Numbered from the stretch's first letter, positions 9,501 to 17,556 are shown. The stretch is 64,000 nucleotides of DNA from Schinkia azotoformans LMG 9581 (GCF_000307855.1 NZ_AJLR01000148.1:62001-126000), one strand, 5' to 3'. Made by a program: numbers and translations. The notes: generated by a model not told the origin, from the sequence alone.

Positions 9501-9684
9501 TAACATTTTGCTCAACCTTTTCCGGAGAAGCTCCGGGATAAATCGTTGTTACCGTGGCGACGTTTACAATGATGTCCGGCATCTCTTGTTTTGGCAACTG
9601 AAAGAAACTGAAAAACCCAATAACAACAACCATTGCAAAAAACAGCAAGGTGATTTTTTGCTTCTTAATTGTATAGGCGATCAT
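6577..9684 (-). CDS. RND family multidrug efflux transporter (AcrB/SwrC type)
   Basis: 1035 residues, a normal length for the AcrB/hydrophobe-amphiphile efflux family. Twelve membrane segments are expected: one near residues 10-30, two large extracytoplasmic loops, and TM clusters around residues 330-500 and 840-1010. TM4 carries the proton-relay aspartates in LGILVDDAVVVNDNIERRL. The FRPILLTSATAVAGLSPLA segment is also typical. It exports toxic small molecules or surfactin-like lipopeptides using the proton gradient; SwrC (YerP) is the B. subtilis relative. The gene overlaps the adaptor gene by 4 bases (ATGA), so the two are translated together. The ATG start follows the adaptor's end. Confidence 0.93.
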   Translation of the reverse strand: MIAYTIKKQKITLLFFAMVVVIGFFSFFQLPKQEMPDIIVNVATVTTIYPGASPEKVEQNVTNILEEKINEIEDLKSIESTSSLGRSVLVIEANADVDPKQKWDELRKKVKDAEKDLPEDAILPFINDDLNRSFIQSFNITAPTINDLYSLRDKVEDWKQQLRAIPNVAEVQIQGLPEKEVRIEIDLERLSAYHLSWTQVLHAIKQENEKIPLGNLDINERTYQLKLPELYPVENLENVIITRTVQGFPVYLRDIGKVELTTEKADYFAYHNGVPAISININGEVGSDVPSIQREIDPLIDRLSKDLPEWAEVHPLFSQNERVKELFGELGREMVIAIAAVLFVCTLGLNLSLSLVVALAIPISLALGLMFLPSLGITLNQMSLVGLIIVLGILVDDAVVVNDNIERRLRVLGENPEQAAVNGAKEVSISIITATLATIASFAPLLFLQGNVGYFIKPVPTIISMTMLASMVMSLTIVPIYRRWRETRNLQFNKTQKEKRYAGLLGKQLSSLTNWYSKRLMPKILNRPKQASIIGVLIGTCAYVLIPFIPIDLFPVDDRPELLVDIRVPTGQNIKATNEVVHNVTEFLLSKEEVKTVSSYAGGSAPKMFLGDTGAGEGIEVGQLVVILDKNKKLPIEIEHEWSEEFKKHFPGILITPKVLVTGPPVGKPIEIEVYGEDIDELRNLSQQIKEQIAALQGTYNINDNFGIDRYALDFNVNKELMDQKLVSYNDLSKTLRLVGEGITISKFDDGKDLVDMQLYANNGGDDPLAIFDKLSVPNIAGQQIPLSELVEIEPSFAARAIAHKNMARVVTITSEIRDRTATEVIKEVRPHLEKMILPEGYSWKIGGETSEQTDIFIDMGKLSVAVLFIIIILIAMQFYSLSLPLLVMSTVYLAFAGSLIGLFITQTPLGFMTMMGAISLSGIVVRNGIVLIEFIEEARREGVGLKEAVINAGEARFRPILLTSATAVAGLSPLAISRDPLFSPMAMTIISGLIFSTILTLVLVPSLYMVLAGFKERRAIKKMKRLENVITLEK

Positions 9685-10967
9685 GGCTTATTCGTCCCTT
9701 CGTTCTCTTCAACTACAACCGGATCCCCATCAAATAAACGGTCAGCACCTTTCGTGATCACTTGGTCCTGTTCTGAAAGACCTGAAGTAATTTCTAACTT
9801 ATTTTCAAATAACTTTCCTACCGTTACTTCTGTTTTTACTGCATTTCCATCCTGGAGTAAAAATACATAAGGCTTGTTATTGGTTCCCGTACTGATGACT
9901 GCTTCAACAGGCACAAAAAGTCCGAGTTGTTCCTTAAGTTTTGCTTCAGCTTTCACAACCTGACCTGGGAACCATTTATGATCCTGATTAGGAATCTCTA
10001 CTTCAACACTGATCGTTCCGGTGTTTTGGTTAGTGGACGGGAAAACATTGATCACTTTTCCTTGTTTTTTCTCACCATATAGATCGACTGTTACCTCTTT
10101 CCCTTTTTCCCAGTCGGCAATTTGATAATCAGGAACCGGGAGCAGCACCTTCAATGTATCCATTTGCGAAAGTTTATAGACTGGGGCTCCCGGGCCGATT
10201 AATTGTCCGGTTGATGCTAGTTTAGCGGTGATCACACCTGAAAACGGTGCTTTTAAGGACGTTTTCGAAAGCGCTAATTGGGCTTGTTCTTTCGAAACTT
10301 GTGCGTTAGTAAGACCCGCTTGCGCTTGATTCACCCCAGCTTTTATTTGTTTTTCTTTTTCCGGACGTACTCCTTCTTCGATTAACGAGTATGCTAGCCT
10401 AGCACTTTCATAGCTATTTTGTGCATTTATGTAATTCAATTTGGCACCTTCAAGTGCCTGTGCGGAAATGGCCCCCGCTTCAAAGAGGTTTTTCATTCGT
10501 TCATAATCTGCGCTGGCATTTCTATAAGCCTCTTCAGCCCGATCGACATTGAGCTTGGCCTGTGTTCTTTCTTGACTGCGGGCTCCGTTCTTTGCCTCTT
10601 CTAAACTCGCTTCAGCAGCCGATAAACTGGCATTGGATGACTGAATGGCCGCATTAGCTTTCTCAAGCTGGAGCTCATATTCGCGCCCATCCAAGTTCGC
10701 CAAAACATCTCCCATATTTACATATTGGCCTTCATCATATTGAAGGGATTTAATGTTTCCGCCAATCTCAAATGAAATTATTGTTTCTTCCTTAGCTGTA
10801 AGCGTTCCAGATAGCCTTGAATACTCCACCCCTTTTTCCTTTTTCACAGCTTCTACCGCGACAACCTTACTGTCTTCCTTCGTCACGGCTGGTTCTGCAT
10901 TACAGCCTACTAATAAAAATAACGATAAGCCAAATGCAGAAATAGCGTTTGTCTTTTTTGATATCAT
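9681..10967 (-). CDS. RND efflux adaptor (membrane fusion) lipoprotein
   Basis: 428 residues. The N-terminus has a lipoprotein signal with lipobox LLVGC (Cys22), so the protein is anchored outside the membrane. Next come the first half of a lipoyl/barrel-sandwich domain (IKSLQYDEGQYVNMGDVLANLDG), a long alpha-hairpin coiled coil (about residues 95-225, rich in Ala/Glu/Gln), the second lipoyl half (LKAPFSGVITAKLASTGQLI), then beta-barrel and membrane-proximal domains. It is the partner of the RND pump with which it overlaps by 4 bases. The ribosome site is GGGGGAAAG. It is divergent from a TetR gene that probably controls it. Confidence 0.93.
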   Translation of the reverse strand: MISKKTNAISAFGLSLFLLVGCNAEPAVTKEDSKVVAVEAVKKEKGVEYSRLSGTLTAKEETIISFEIGGNIKSLQYDEGQYVNMGDVLANLDGREYELQLEKANAAIQSSNASLSAAEASLEEAKNGARSQERTQAKLNVDRAEEAYRNASADYERMKNLFEAGAISAQALEGAKLNYINAQNSYESARLAYSLIEEGVRPEKEKQIKAGVNQAQAGLTNAQVSKEQAQLALSKTSLKAPFSGVITAKLASTGQLIGPGAPVYKLSQMDTLKVLLPVPDYQIADWEKGKEVTVDLYGEKKQGKVINVFPSTNQNTGTISVEVEIPNQDHKWFPGQVVKAEAKLKEQLGLFVPVEAVISTGTNNKPYVFLLQDGNAVKTEVTVGKLFENKLEITSGLSEQDQVITKGADRLFDGDPVVVEENEGTNKP

Positions 10968-11024
10968 GACTTTCTTTCCCCCAATTAAGCAGCTATTATA
11001 TAGTTGAAATTATTAATACAATTA

Positions 11025-11114
11025 GTTGCTTATGCAACACCCTGTATTTATAATTATTAATAAATTGGTGTGATCTGCAACCAACAATATTATTTATACT
11101 GTTGCAAAAACAAC
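11025..11114. promoter_or_regulatory. Candidate TetR operator cluster in the RND/TetR divergent region
   Basis: The intergenic region holds the inverted repeat GTTGC-TTAT-GCAAC (11025-11038). Further GCAAC and GTTGC half-sites follow near 11078 and 11101, and GTTG...CAAC at 11101-11114. The sites lie between the divergent starts of the efflux adaptor (10967) and the regulator (11157), as expected for autoregulated TetR systems. Confidence 0.45.
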
Positions 11115-11156
11115 AAAATCTGGAAATGTGTTGTATATTTTTTAGGTGGTGCCCAA

Positions 11157-11762
11157 ATGATGGCTGAATTTATTGATCCCAGGATTAAGAGAACTAAAGA
11201 GCTGATCAGTAATTCATTTTTATTACTGATCGATGAAAATGGATTTGATGCAATTTCCGTTCAAGATATTACGAAAAAATCCGAGATTAACCGTGCAACC
11301 TTTTATCGCCACTACAAGGATAAGTATGACCTATTGGAAAAAATTATTGATGAAAGATTGGAAGTTTTCTTAAAAAGTATTAATCCAAAGTCCTTTCACA
11401 GTATTTCTTATCAATATAATGAAAAGGAACCACATCCGATCTTTATGTCCTTATTTGAACATGTGGAGGAGCACTTTGACTTTTATAAAGTCATGCTTGG
11501 CAATAATGGTATCAATGAATTTAGGGTAAGGATGTTAAATGTCATTATGGATACGTTCTATAATCAATTTTTAGATATTTTTCAAAAGAGAGAAGTGAAA
11601 ATTCCGGAGGATATATTGCTAAATTACATTATTTCAGCTTATTTAGGAGTCATTACTTTTTGGGTCGAAAATGGAATGAAATATTCCCCAAAATTTATGG
11701 CAATACAATTAACAAATCTATCTTTATTCGGCCCCTTGCGTTCGGCTGGATTTAATATGTAA
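11157..11762 (+). CDS. TetR/AcrR family transcriptional regulator
   Basis: 201 residues from ATG 11157, chosen because TAGGTGGTG lies just upstream; an earlier in-frame ATG at 11070 has no ribosome site and would add an unusual Cys/Tyr-rich tail. The N-terminal helix-turn-helix (about residues 15-60) shows the family pattern: FDAISVQDITKKSEINRATF followed by YRHYKDKYDLLEKI. The C-terminal part is helical and probably binds an inducer. It is divergent from the RND adaptor-transporter operon, with inverted repeats in the gap, so the likely role is repression of that pump and of itself. The inducer cannot be told. Confidence 0.9.
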   Translation: MMAEFIDPRIKRTKELISNSFLLLIDENGFDAISVQDITKKSEINRATFYRHYKDKYDLLEKIIDERLEVFLKSINPKSFHSISYQYNEKEPHPIFMSLFEHVEEHFDFYKVMLGNNGINEFRVRMLNVIMDTFYNQFLDIFQKREVKIPEDILLNYIISAYLGVITFWVENGMKYSPKFMAIQLTNLSLFGPLRSAGFNM

Positions 11763-11781
11763 TTATTATGCACAAAAGTAG

Positions 11782-11810
11782 CGGACCTTGATGTGATAGG
11801 GCCGTTTTTT
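11782..11810 (+). terminator. Terminator after the TetR gene
   Basis: CGGaCC pairs with GGgCCG around an internal loop and is followed by TTTTTT, about 20 bases after the tetR stop. Confidence 0.6.
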
Positions 11811-12154
11811 GCGGATTTTATATATTATCTTGGTCTGTTAGCCCGTTAGGATGATTGAACCATCTTAAACAAATGACTTTTCAAGCACCCTGCTTCGTCA
11901 TTAAATTTTCTATATACGTTTGCCAGTCTAAAATATTATCACGCTTTCACTAGTGTAAGTAAATATAGGACAATAAAAAAACAAGCGTTGTCATAGTAAA
12001 ATAGAAGAACCTCTTACAGAACTTCCAATTATATTTTTAATGGTCGGTCATTTTGTTCACTCCCCAAAAAAACTGACAATAAGCTTTTCACTTATTGCCA
12101 ACTTTCATTAATGATAAGACTCTTTTATAGATATCAGGTGAGGATTATAAAATC
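11811..12154. other. Non-coding region between tetR and the decayed island
   Basis: I see no convincing reading frame here. The only structure is a short palindrome AGGATT-ATAA-AATCCT at 12141-12156, just beyond the end of the 63-residue gene, without a good T run. This marks the left border of the AT-rich accessory stretch. Confidence 0.4.
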
Positions 12155-12346
12155 CTACACATAGTAAAAACTTATATACAATGTAGAAAAAGCTACAAGG
12201 AAGATTAAAACAATTAAAAACCACGCTAGCACTTTTCTAGGCCTTTCAATTGGTTTTGTTAATGTGTGATAAATAAAATATATACCCAATAATAGGCAAA
12301 GCCCTCCTAAAATATTCAAAGAAACAACTTCTGAAATAAATGCCAT
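12155..12346 (-). CDS. Small two-helix membrane protein, possible immunity protein
   Basis: 63 residues. The ATG is preceded by AGAGGTG at good spacing, so translation is credible. Two hydrophobic segments are clear: about residues 9-28 (LNILGGLCLLLGIYFIYHTL) and 40-62, separated by the basic loop TKPIERPRKV. No family is recognised. It starts 12 bases after the stop of an orphan gene tail that encodes a glycine-rich membrane segment. Small multi-helix membrane proteins are commonly immunity partners of pore-forming polymorphic toxins, so that role is possible here. This is inference from context only. Confidence 0.6.
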   Translation of the reverse strand: MAFISEVVSLNILGGLCLLLGIYFIYHTLTKPIERPRKVLAWFLIVLIFLVAFSTLYISFYYV

Positions 12347-12358
12347 CTTTACACCTCT

Positions 12359-12510
12359 TCAATCAAACCAATCAGCTATTGTTTTACCTGTTAAAGAAGT
12401 ATAACTGGCGTATACTACCGAAACAATCACTGCCCCAATTAGTCCTGCTCCTAAAACTGGCGCTCCTGCCGCAACAAAAACCCCTGCAATTCCAGCACTT
12501 GCTAGTGATA
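12359..12510 (-). pseudogene. Orphan 3' fragment of a gene ending in a glycine-rich hydrophobic (toxin-like) tail
   Basis: Reading the minus strand, about 50 codons stay open to TGA at 12361-12359 and encode a segment with the motifs LSLASAGIAGVF, AAGAPVLGAGLIGA and TGKTIADWFD. Small-residue spacing (G/A every 3-4 positions) is like glycine-zipper C-termini of pore-forming or LXG-type toxins. There is no start: the frame runs into the palindromic element at 12509-12622, which supplies an in-frame stop, and beyond that element no continuing frame is found. So the 5' part has been lost. A possible immunity gene follows 12 bases downstream. The toxin assignment is inference. Confidence 0.5.
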
Positions 12511-12622
12511 GGGGTAGCGTCAGGATTATGCAGTTATCTTAACTACGATGTGAGAACTATTGGAATAACAACGGTTCTCACATCGTAGTTAAGATAAAAG
12601 CGGTTTCCTGACGATACCCCTA
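12509..12622. mobile_element. MITE-like palindromic element, 114 bp
   Basis: The ends are inverted repeats: TAGGGGTAGCGTCAGGA (12509-12525) and its reverse complement with one mismatch (12606-12622). Inside, a perfect 24-bp inverted repeat pairs 12535-12558 with 12573-12596. There is no coding capacity. TA flanks both GGGG ends and could be a target duplication. It lies at the broken end of the toxin-like fragment. I infer a non-autonomous element mobilised in trans; the parent insertion sequence is not in this window. Confidence 0.75.
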
Positions 12623-12949
12623 AATCAACTTAAAAATAACTAATTGTAAGAAGTCACTAATAAACTTATATATAATGATGACTTCTTGCTATGTGTATGC
12701 AACAAAAATTAAGAATAGACTCGACTTTCTCCGTTTTCAGTACGATATATTTTTATAAAATAATACATTATAATTTAAAACACCCATATGATTGTCCATT
12801 AAACTTGAATAGGTATATAATTAAATTACTATTCTCTTTCACAGACTCTGCTCCCAGATGCCAAACGATGAAAAAATGAGTGGAGACTGAGTGGATTTGT
12901 AGGAATTGGTAGAAGGTTTTTGATAGCAATATCTTCTACCAATCCGAAT
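12623..12949. other. AT-rich non-coding stretch with two inverted repeats
   Basis: Inverted repeats: AAGAAGTCA (12648-12656) with TGACTTCTT (12679-12687), and ATTGGTAGAAG (12905-12915) with its complement (12933-12943). The second follows the stop of the 58-residue gene and could be its terminator. The forward frame at 12691-12879 has no ribosome site and unusual composition. Confidence 0.4.
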
Positions 12950-13126
12950 TCAATCCCTTTTATCTTGATTATCGCACTTTTTCTCGATACATTTACTAAT
13001 TATAGACTTATTAATTCCAACTCTGACTGCTGTTGAAATTACTAAAAATATAACTAATAGACCAACAATAAAAAATATAATATTTATAAACAGGACTAAA
13101 CCGCCTTCACCTATATATGAAATCAT
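12950..13126 (-). CDS. Small single-helix membrane protein (58 residues)
   Basis: The start ATG (13126-13124) follows AAGGGAGTG at seven bases, a strong ribosome site. The protein begins MISYIGEGG, has one long hydrophobic segment (about residues 10-34: LVLFINIIFFIVGLLVIFLV) and a basic, cysteine-containing tail ending KCDNQDKRD. No family is recognised. It lies in the same orientation as the truncated RHS gene and the toxin-like fragment, so it may be another remnant of that locus, for instance an orphan immunity gene. That role is a guess; the coding call rests on the ribosome site and the clear topology. Confidence 0.6.
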   Translation of the reverse strand: MISYIGEGGLVLFINIIFFIVGLLVIFLVISTAVRVGINKSIISKCIEKKCDNQDKRD

Positions 13127-13411
13127 ATTTTCACTCCCTTCTAAAAATACTCTATCCTTATTCTATGTTACCATAAAATCCCTTTTGCTTCTTTGAAAAA
13201 ATCTAGTTATCTAAAAAAATACTAACAAACAACTATTTCCTAATACGTTATAAAGGATAATCTAATTTAACTCTTTTATATTTAAAGGATGGGTATATCA
13301 TTTAAAAAAAAACAATATTCCGAGATTACCGAACTTTCTGTGAACAATGTAGACAAAATGGCAAAATACGGTATATTAAAGGTGATTTTAAAAATAGAAA
13401 GGGGAAACAAT

Positions 13412-13705
13412 ATGAGAAAAAGAATAACATTGTTAGGATTTTTGTTTGCGGTATGTAGTTTGTTAGTTTTGGGGAGCGTATCGACTCAAGCATTTGCAGA
13501 GAAATTTGAAGTAAAGGAAATAGAAATAGAATTCGATCTTAGTATAAAGGAGCCACAAGAAATTACTTATGTTACTGAGGATGGAAAAGAGGTTGTCATA
13601 TCGATAGAACCTGTTGAAGATGATACTATCACATTAAACCAAGAACACGCCTTTCCATATGGATCAACAGGAAACCTGCTGCTTAACATTATTTGCTGCA
13701 TCTAA
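13412..13705 (+). pseudogene. Secreted protein gene truncated at its 3' end (DUF5626-like)
   Basis: Starts at ATG 13412 after AAAGGGG. It has a clear signal peptide (MRKRITLLGFLFAVCSLLVL, cut near STQAFA) and then a short acidic beta-type domain with FEVKEIEIEFDLS and EDGKEVVISIEP. The natural sequence appears to stop near YGSTG (about 13670); the last codons read antisense through the 3' end of the facing RHS gene and encode NLLLNIICCI. It therefore looks like the N-terminal part of a longer secreted protein fused to foreign DNA by a deletion. The DUF5626 resemblance is from memory and weak. Confidence 0.55.
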
Positions 13706-15628
13706 CTTTTGCACCATCCGTAATTGCCCATTCGAATAGTACGTATATTTAACCGTTGGGATCTCTGTCCCTTTGATTGTATCCAGTTTCCCATTTGCAC
13801 TAAAAGTGAACCTAATTGTTCGTCCTGATGCATCCGTGATGGATTGAAGTGTGCCATCCGAAGTATAGGCAACATCCAAAATATTATCATTGGAATCAAA
13901 TATCGCTTCCAACTTCCCCGTGATAAAGTCAAAATAATATTTCGTTTTTGTTTGATCAGTAAGAATATAATAAGCTGGATTTGTCCCTTCAGCAGCTTTA
14001 TATGTTAATTTATATTGGATTCCTGGCGGTCCCTGCCACATTCCAATTTGACCTTCCGGTTCTGTAAAAATATGTTTCGATCCATCTCCATCAATAAATA
14101 GAATGACCTTGCTGTTGATAGGATCTTTGTATTTTAACCTCATCTCAAAATTAAAGAGCCATCCACTACCAAGAATACTCTTCATTCCTTCGATTGGAGC
14201 TTTTGTGCCGATTTTATTTGGTATCGGAATGGAGCGAGAATTGTAGGAGCGGCTTACCATTATTGGAATTCCTCGACCCGGTAAATAAACATCAATATCA
14301 GATAAGAAGAAATTCCCATTTGATAATCCGACATTTCCAACATAACTCCAAAAGTTTTCAACACCAGTTTGATCTGTAACATACGTAATTTCCAACTTAG
14401 GAATAGTTCCACCAGACTCTGATGAATTAAACGCTCTTCGATCTGTACTTTCCGTACCATTAGAGCCACGGGCAATTAACGCAATTCCATAATTCGCCAC
14501 TTCTCCCTCATACCATTGCTGAACTAAACTTGTTATATCAAATACCCACTCACCTATAACAGAACCTTGCTTGGTACTATTGGCCGATGCAATCGTTGCT
14601 CCATGAGTTGGTTTCGTGCTCCATGTAATCTCGTCTCCCCATGGTTGTAAGATAGAGTGAACATCAACAAAGGTTTCAAACGATGCTGCATTTACGTACT
14701 GGTGTAACTTTAATTGGGTATTTAGAATACGGGCACCACTAGTTAACACCGGAGGTTTAAACCATAAATAGGACCGATTAATTCCATTTAGGTTTTCCCC
14801 CACAGCCAGATAAGTTTGATCAGAAAGTGCTACTTTACTTGCAACTGTCTTATCCCTTGTTTCGGCAAACTTATTGGTCTTTATTTCTGTCACAATGATG
14901 GTAGGATCAATTGTAATTGGATATTTTGTAGCCTTTTGATTGAGCCATTCTTGATTAGCTATGATTGTCAGAACCCATTGCCCGTCTGTCTGCCTCAATC
15001 CCAATTCAACCTGATCGGAAATTTCCCCATTTTTGTCTGTCATAATCGCTTTTGGAATTTGAAATATAGCTTCATTTGTGATGGAATCTTTAATGAAAAG
15101 TTCCCCATTTATCAATGATGGCATTAAATTATCCGTCATATCAAGAATAAACGAAAATTCATTTTGAGCTTTTGAATGCTGTAAAATAATATTTTCTTTA
15201 ATACCTTCAGGTAATACTTGGTACGTAATATCAACAAATGGGAAAATCTTTTTGTAAGTGATCGATTGATTCAATGTTTGAATGATGGGTTTGGAAGCAT
15301 TTAGGGGTTTCATATTGACTATATAGGGTCCAAGTTCTAATCGATTTAACACTTGATCGTCTTGAAAAAGTGAAAACCAACTCGACCACTTGTTGGATTG
15401 GTTTTTATACTTGAAGTTTGGATGCTCCGTGGTTTGGATTAATTGATTTTGAATGTCTTTCCACATACCTTTTTCATTTTTCCAGAAAACAGGGGCTACG
15501 AAGGTTTCTGTCGTAATACTGTCATCAGGATTGGCCATCTCAAACTTGCGTCCTTTTCTTCTGCCTGGAACCTCCTCAGATATTTTTTGGGGCTTCGGAA
15601 AAGATTTTGGAACAGATGGTTTTGGCAT
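13664..15628 (-). pseudogene. Truncated WapA/RHS-type protein (N-terminal 654 residues)
   Basis: Start ATG 15628 with GGAGGAGATATA. Order: a basic, proline-rich N-terminus without a signal peptide; a region of about 200 residues; a DNRLRE-type domain (about 235-405, with GEWVFDITSLVQQWYEG and NYGIALIARG); a segment like DUF6531 (VGLSNGNFFLSDIDVYLPGR, then VSRSYNSRS); and the first RHS/YD repeats (YTSDGTLQSITDASGRTIRF, YYSNGQL). Intact relatives run to 1500-2500 residues with a variable C-terminal toxin. Here the frame ends after LDAANNVKQQVSC, inside the repeat region, where it runs into a facing truncated gene. It cannot carry a toxin domain and is presumably non-functional. Confidence 0.8.
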
Positions 15629-15747
15629 TATATCTCCTCCAATAATTTTTCGACTTTATTTTAAGTATATTGTTGAACTATGAAAAATAGAATATCCTTT
15701 GGATTAAATTAAGAGGATGACTTCGCTAATAGCCTTACTTTTTATTC

Positions 15748-15773
15748 ATATCCACCCATGTCCTTCATATACT
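15748..15773 (+). promoter_or_regulatory. SigE-type promoter of dacB-spmA-spmB
   Basis: ATA (15748-15750), 15 bases, CATATACT (15766-15773), which fits the SigE -10 pattern CATANANT. The same spacing is seen upstream of spoIIM. The dacB operon of B. subtilis is known to be SigE-controlled. Confidence 0.5.
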
Positions 15774-15809
15774 TGTACAAACACCGGGCGAAGGGACGTG
15801 TAGTTTTTC

Positions 15810-16964
15810 ATGTCATGTTTTAAAAAAGTGATATTTTTACATATTGTTATTATTTTATCGTTTTCTATTTTTATACCGTATAAGGCTGCTGCTTTTTCGA
15901 ATGTTTCAGCTGAAACTGCCATCTTAATGGATTTTGAATCCGGGCGTGTTCTTTATGAAAAGGCAGCCCATAAAAAAATGCGAATTGCTAGTATCACCAA
16001 AATCATGACCGCGATTTTAGCGATAGAATCCGGAAAATTGGATGAAACAGTAAAAGTGAGTGACAGGGCTGTCCGTACTGAAGGGTCTTCCGTTTATTTA
16101 AAACCGGGAGAAAAAATAAAACTTGAGCATCTCGTATATGGCTTAATGCTTCGTTCGGGAAATGATTCTGCCGTAGCGATTGCAGAACATGTTGGTGGTA
16201 GTGTGGAAGGCTTCGTCTATTTAATGAACCAAAAAGCTCAAGAAATTGGGATGCGGGATACCGTGTTTTCCAATCCACATGGATTAGATGACCATGAAAA
16301 TCATTTCTCCACGGCCTATGATATGGCTATCCTTACTAAATATGCAATGGAAAATGAAACCTATCGGGAAATTTCCGGTACAAAGGTTCATAAGGCACCA
16401 AACCCGGATGAAAAATGGGATAGAAGCTGGAAAAATAAGAATAAACTGCTAACAGGGCTATATGAATATTCAACTGGAGGGAAAACTGGATTCACGAAAC
16501 GAGCCAAACGGACATTAGTCTCCACTGCTGAGAAAGATGGGCATGATCTGATTGCGGTTACGTTAAACGGTCCCAATGATTGGAATGACCATATTTCGAT
16601 GTTTGAATGGGGTTTCGCCCAATACGATCTTGAAAATGTAGTAAAAAAAGGGGTCGTTCATTCAGTTAAAGATGATTTCTATAAAGGGAAAGTGGTCGTC
16701 CGCCGCGACTTCTTATACCCGGTTACAGATGAGGAAAAAGACAATTTAAAAGTTGAAGTAAAATTGATAAAGCCTGATTCAAACTGGAAAAAGGTCAATG
16801 ATATTCCTGCTCCATGCGGAATAATGATTATCAAGCTTGATAATAAAAACATTGGGGAAATACCACTATATTATGATAAGCGCGGAAAAGTAAGTCAAAA
16901 AACATGGTTTTCTAACCTTAAAGAAATGTTCTTATCAATGATAGGGGTACACAGTCATGGTTAA
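15810..16964 (+). CDS. dacB: Sporulation D-alanyl-D-alanine carboxypeptidase (PBP5*)
   Basis: 384 residues. An N-terminal signal segment (residues 5-28) is followed by a penicillin-binding carboxypeptidase domain: SITK with Ser61/Lys64, SGN at 116-118, and KTG at 225-227. The remaining C-terminal part is the small beta domain of family S11. It trims stem peptides of cortex peptidoglycan on the mother-cell side during spore maturation. It heads a dacB-spmA-spmB operon, as in B. subtilis, overlapping spmA by 8 bases, and a SigE-like promoter lies upstream. AAGGGA is about 14 bases before the chosen ATG, a slightly long spacing. Confidence 0.93.
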   Translation: MSCFKKVIFLHIVIILSFSIFIPYKAAAFSNVSAETAILMDFESGRVLYEKAAHKKMRIASITKIMTAILAIESGKLDETVKVSDRAVRTEGSSVYLKPGEKIKLEHLVYGLMLRSGNDSAVAIAEHVGGSVEGFVYLMNQKAQEIGMRDTVFSNPHGLDDHENHFSTAYDMAILTKYAMENETYREISGTKVHKAPNPDEKWDRSWKNKNKLLTGLYEYSTGGKTGFTKRAKRTLVSTAEKDGHDLIAVTLNGPNDWNDHISMFEWGFAQYDLENVVKKGVVHSVKDDFYKGKVVVRRDFLYPVTDEEKDNLKVEVKLIKPDSNWKKVNDIPAPCGIMIIKLDNKNIGEIPLYYDKRGKVSQKTWFSNLKEMFLSMIGVHSHG

Positions 16965-17556
16965 TATCATCTGGGTAGCTATGACTATTATTGGAATCGT
17001 ATTTGCTATGATTAACGGGACAATGGATGATGTAAATAAAGCGATTTTTACTGGAGCGAAGGAAGCCGTCGCCATTTGTATCGGTTTAATCAGTATTTTA
17101 GTCTTTTGGCTCGGTCTCATGAATATTGCTCAGGAGGCTGGATTACTAACACGACTTTCAAGACTTTTTCAACCGTTAATAACAAGGTTATTTCCAGAGG
17201 TACCGAAGGACCATCCGGCGATGGGGTTTATTCTTTCTAATATGATTGCCAATTTATTTGGTTTAGGTAATGCCGCCACACCGATGGGGATAAAAGCGAT
17301 GGAGCAATTAAAAATATTAAATGATAATAAGAATTCAGCGAGTAGATCGATGATTACCTTTTTGGCGATTAATACTTCAAGCATAACGTTAATACCCACT
17401 ACTGTTATTGCAATTAGAATGAATTATGGATCCGTCGCTCCAACTGAAATTGTTGGTACAACTCTTGTTGCATCGCTCTTTTCAACAATTGCTGCAATCA
17501 TGATCGATCGCTATTATCATTATCGCAGGGTAAAAAAAGGGGGGAGTAGAAGATGA
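16957..17556 (+). CDS. spmA: Spore maturation protein A
   Basis: 199 residues, an integral membrane protein of the nucleoside-recognition (Gate) domain family, starting MVNIIWVAMTIIGIVFAMIN. Hydrophobic helices lie near residues 1-18, 37-60, 80-105 and 150-180. The GLGNAATPMGIKAMEQL motif is typical of SpmA. With SpmB it is needed for proper dehydration of the spore core; the transported substrate is unknown. It overlaps dacB and spmB by 8 and 4 bases, so the three genes are translationally coupled. Confidence 0.93.
   Translation: MVNIIWVAMTIIGIVFAMINGTMDDVNKAIFTGAKEAVAICIGLISILVFWLGLMNIAQEAGLLTRLSRLFQPLITRLFPEVPKDHPAMGFILSNMIANLFGLGNAATPMGIKAMEQLKILNDNKNSASRSMITFLAINTSSITLIPTTVIAIRMNYGSVAPTEIVGTTLVASLFSTIAAIMIDRYYHYRRVKKGGSRR

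Noticed and set aside
12340-12588. A forward reading frame of 82 codons
   Set aside because: It is antisense to the glycine-rich toxin-like tail and continues into the palindromic element; no ribosome site.
12509-12622. A complete insertion sequence at the palindromic element
   Set aside because: Only 114 bases, no transposase coding space.
12691-12879. A forward frame of 62 codons in the decayed island
   Set aside because: No ribosome site, AT-rich, no hydrophobic or domain pattern that suggests a real protein.
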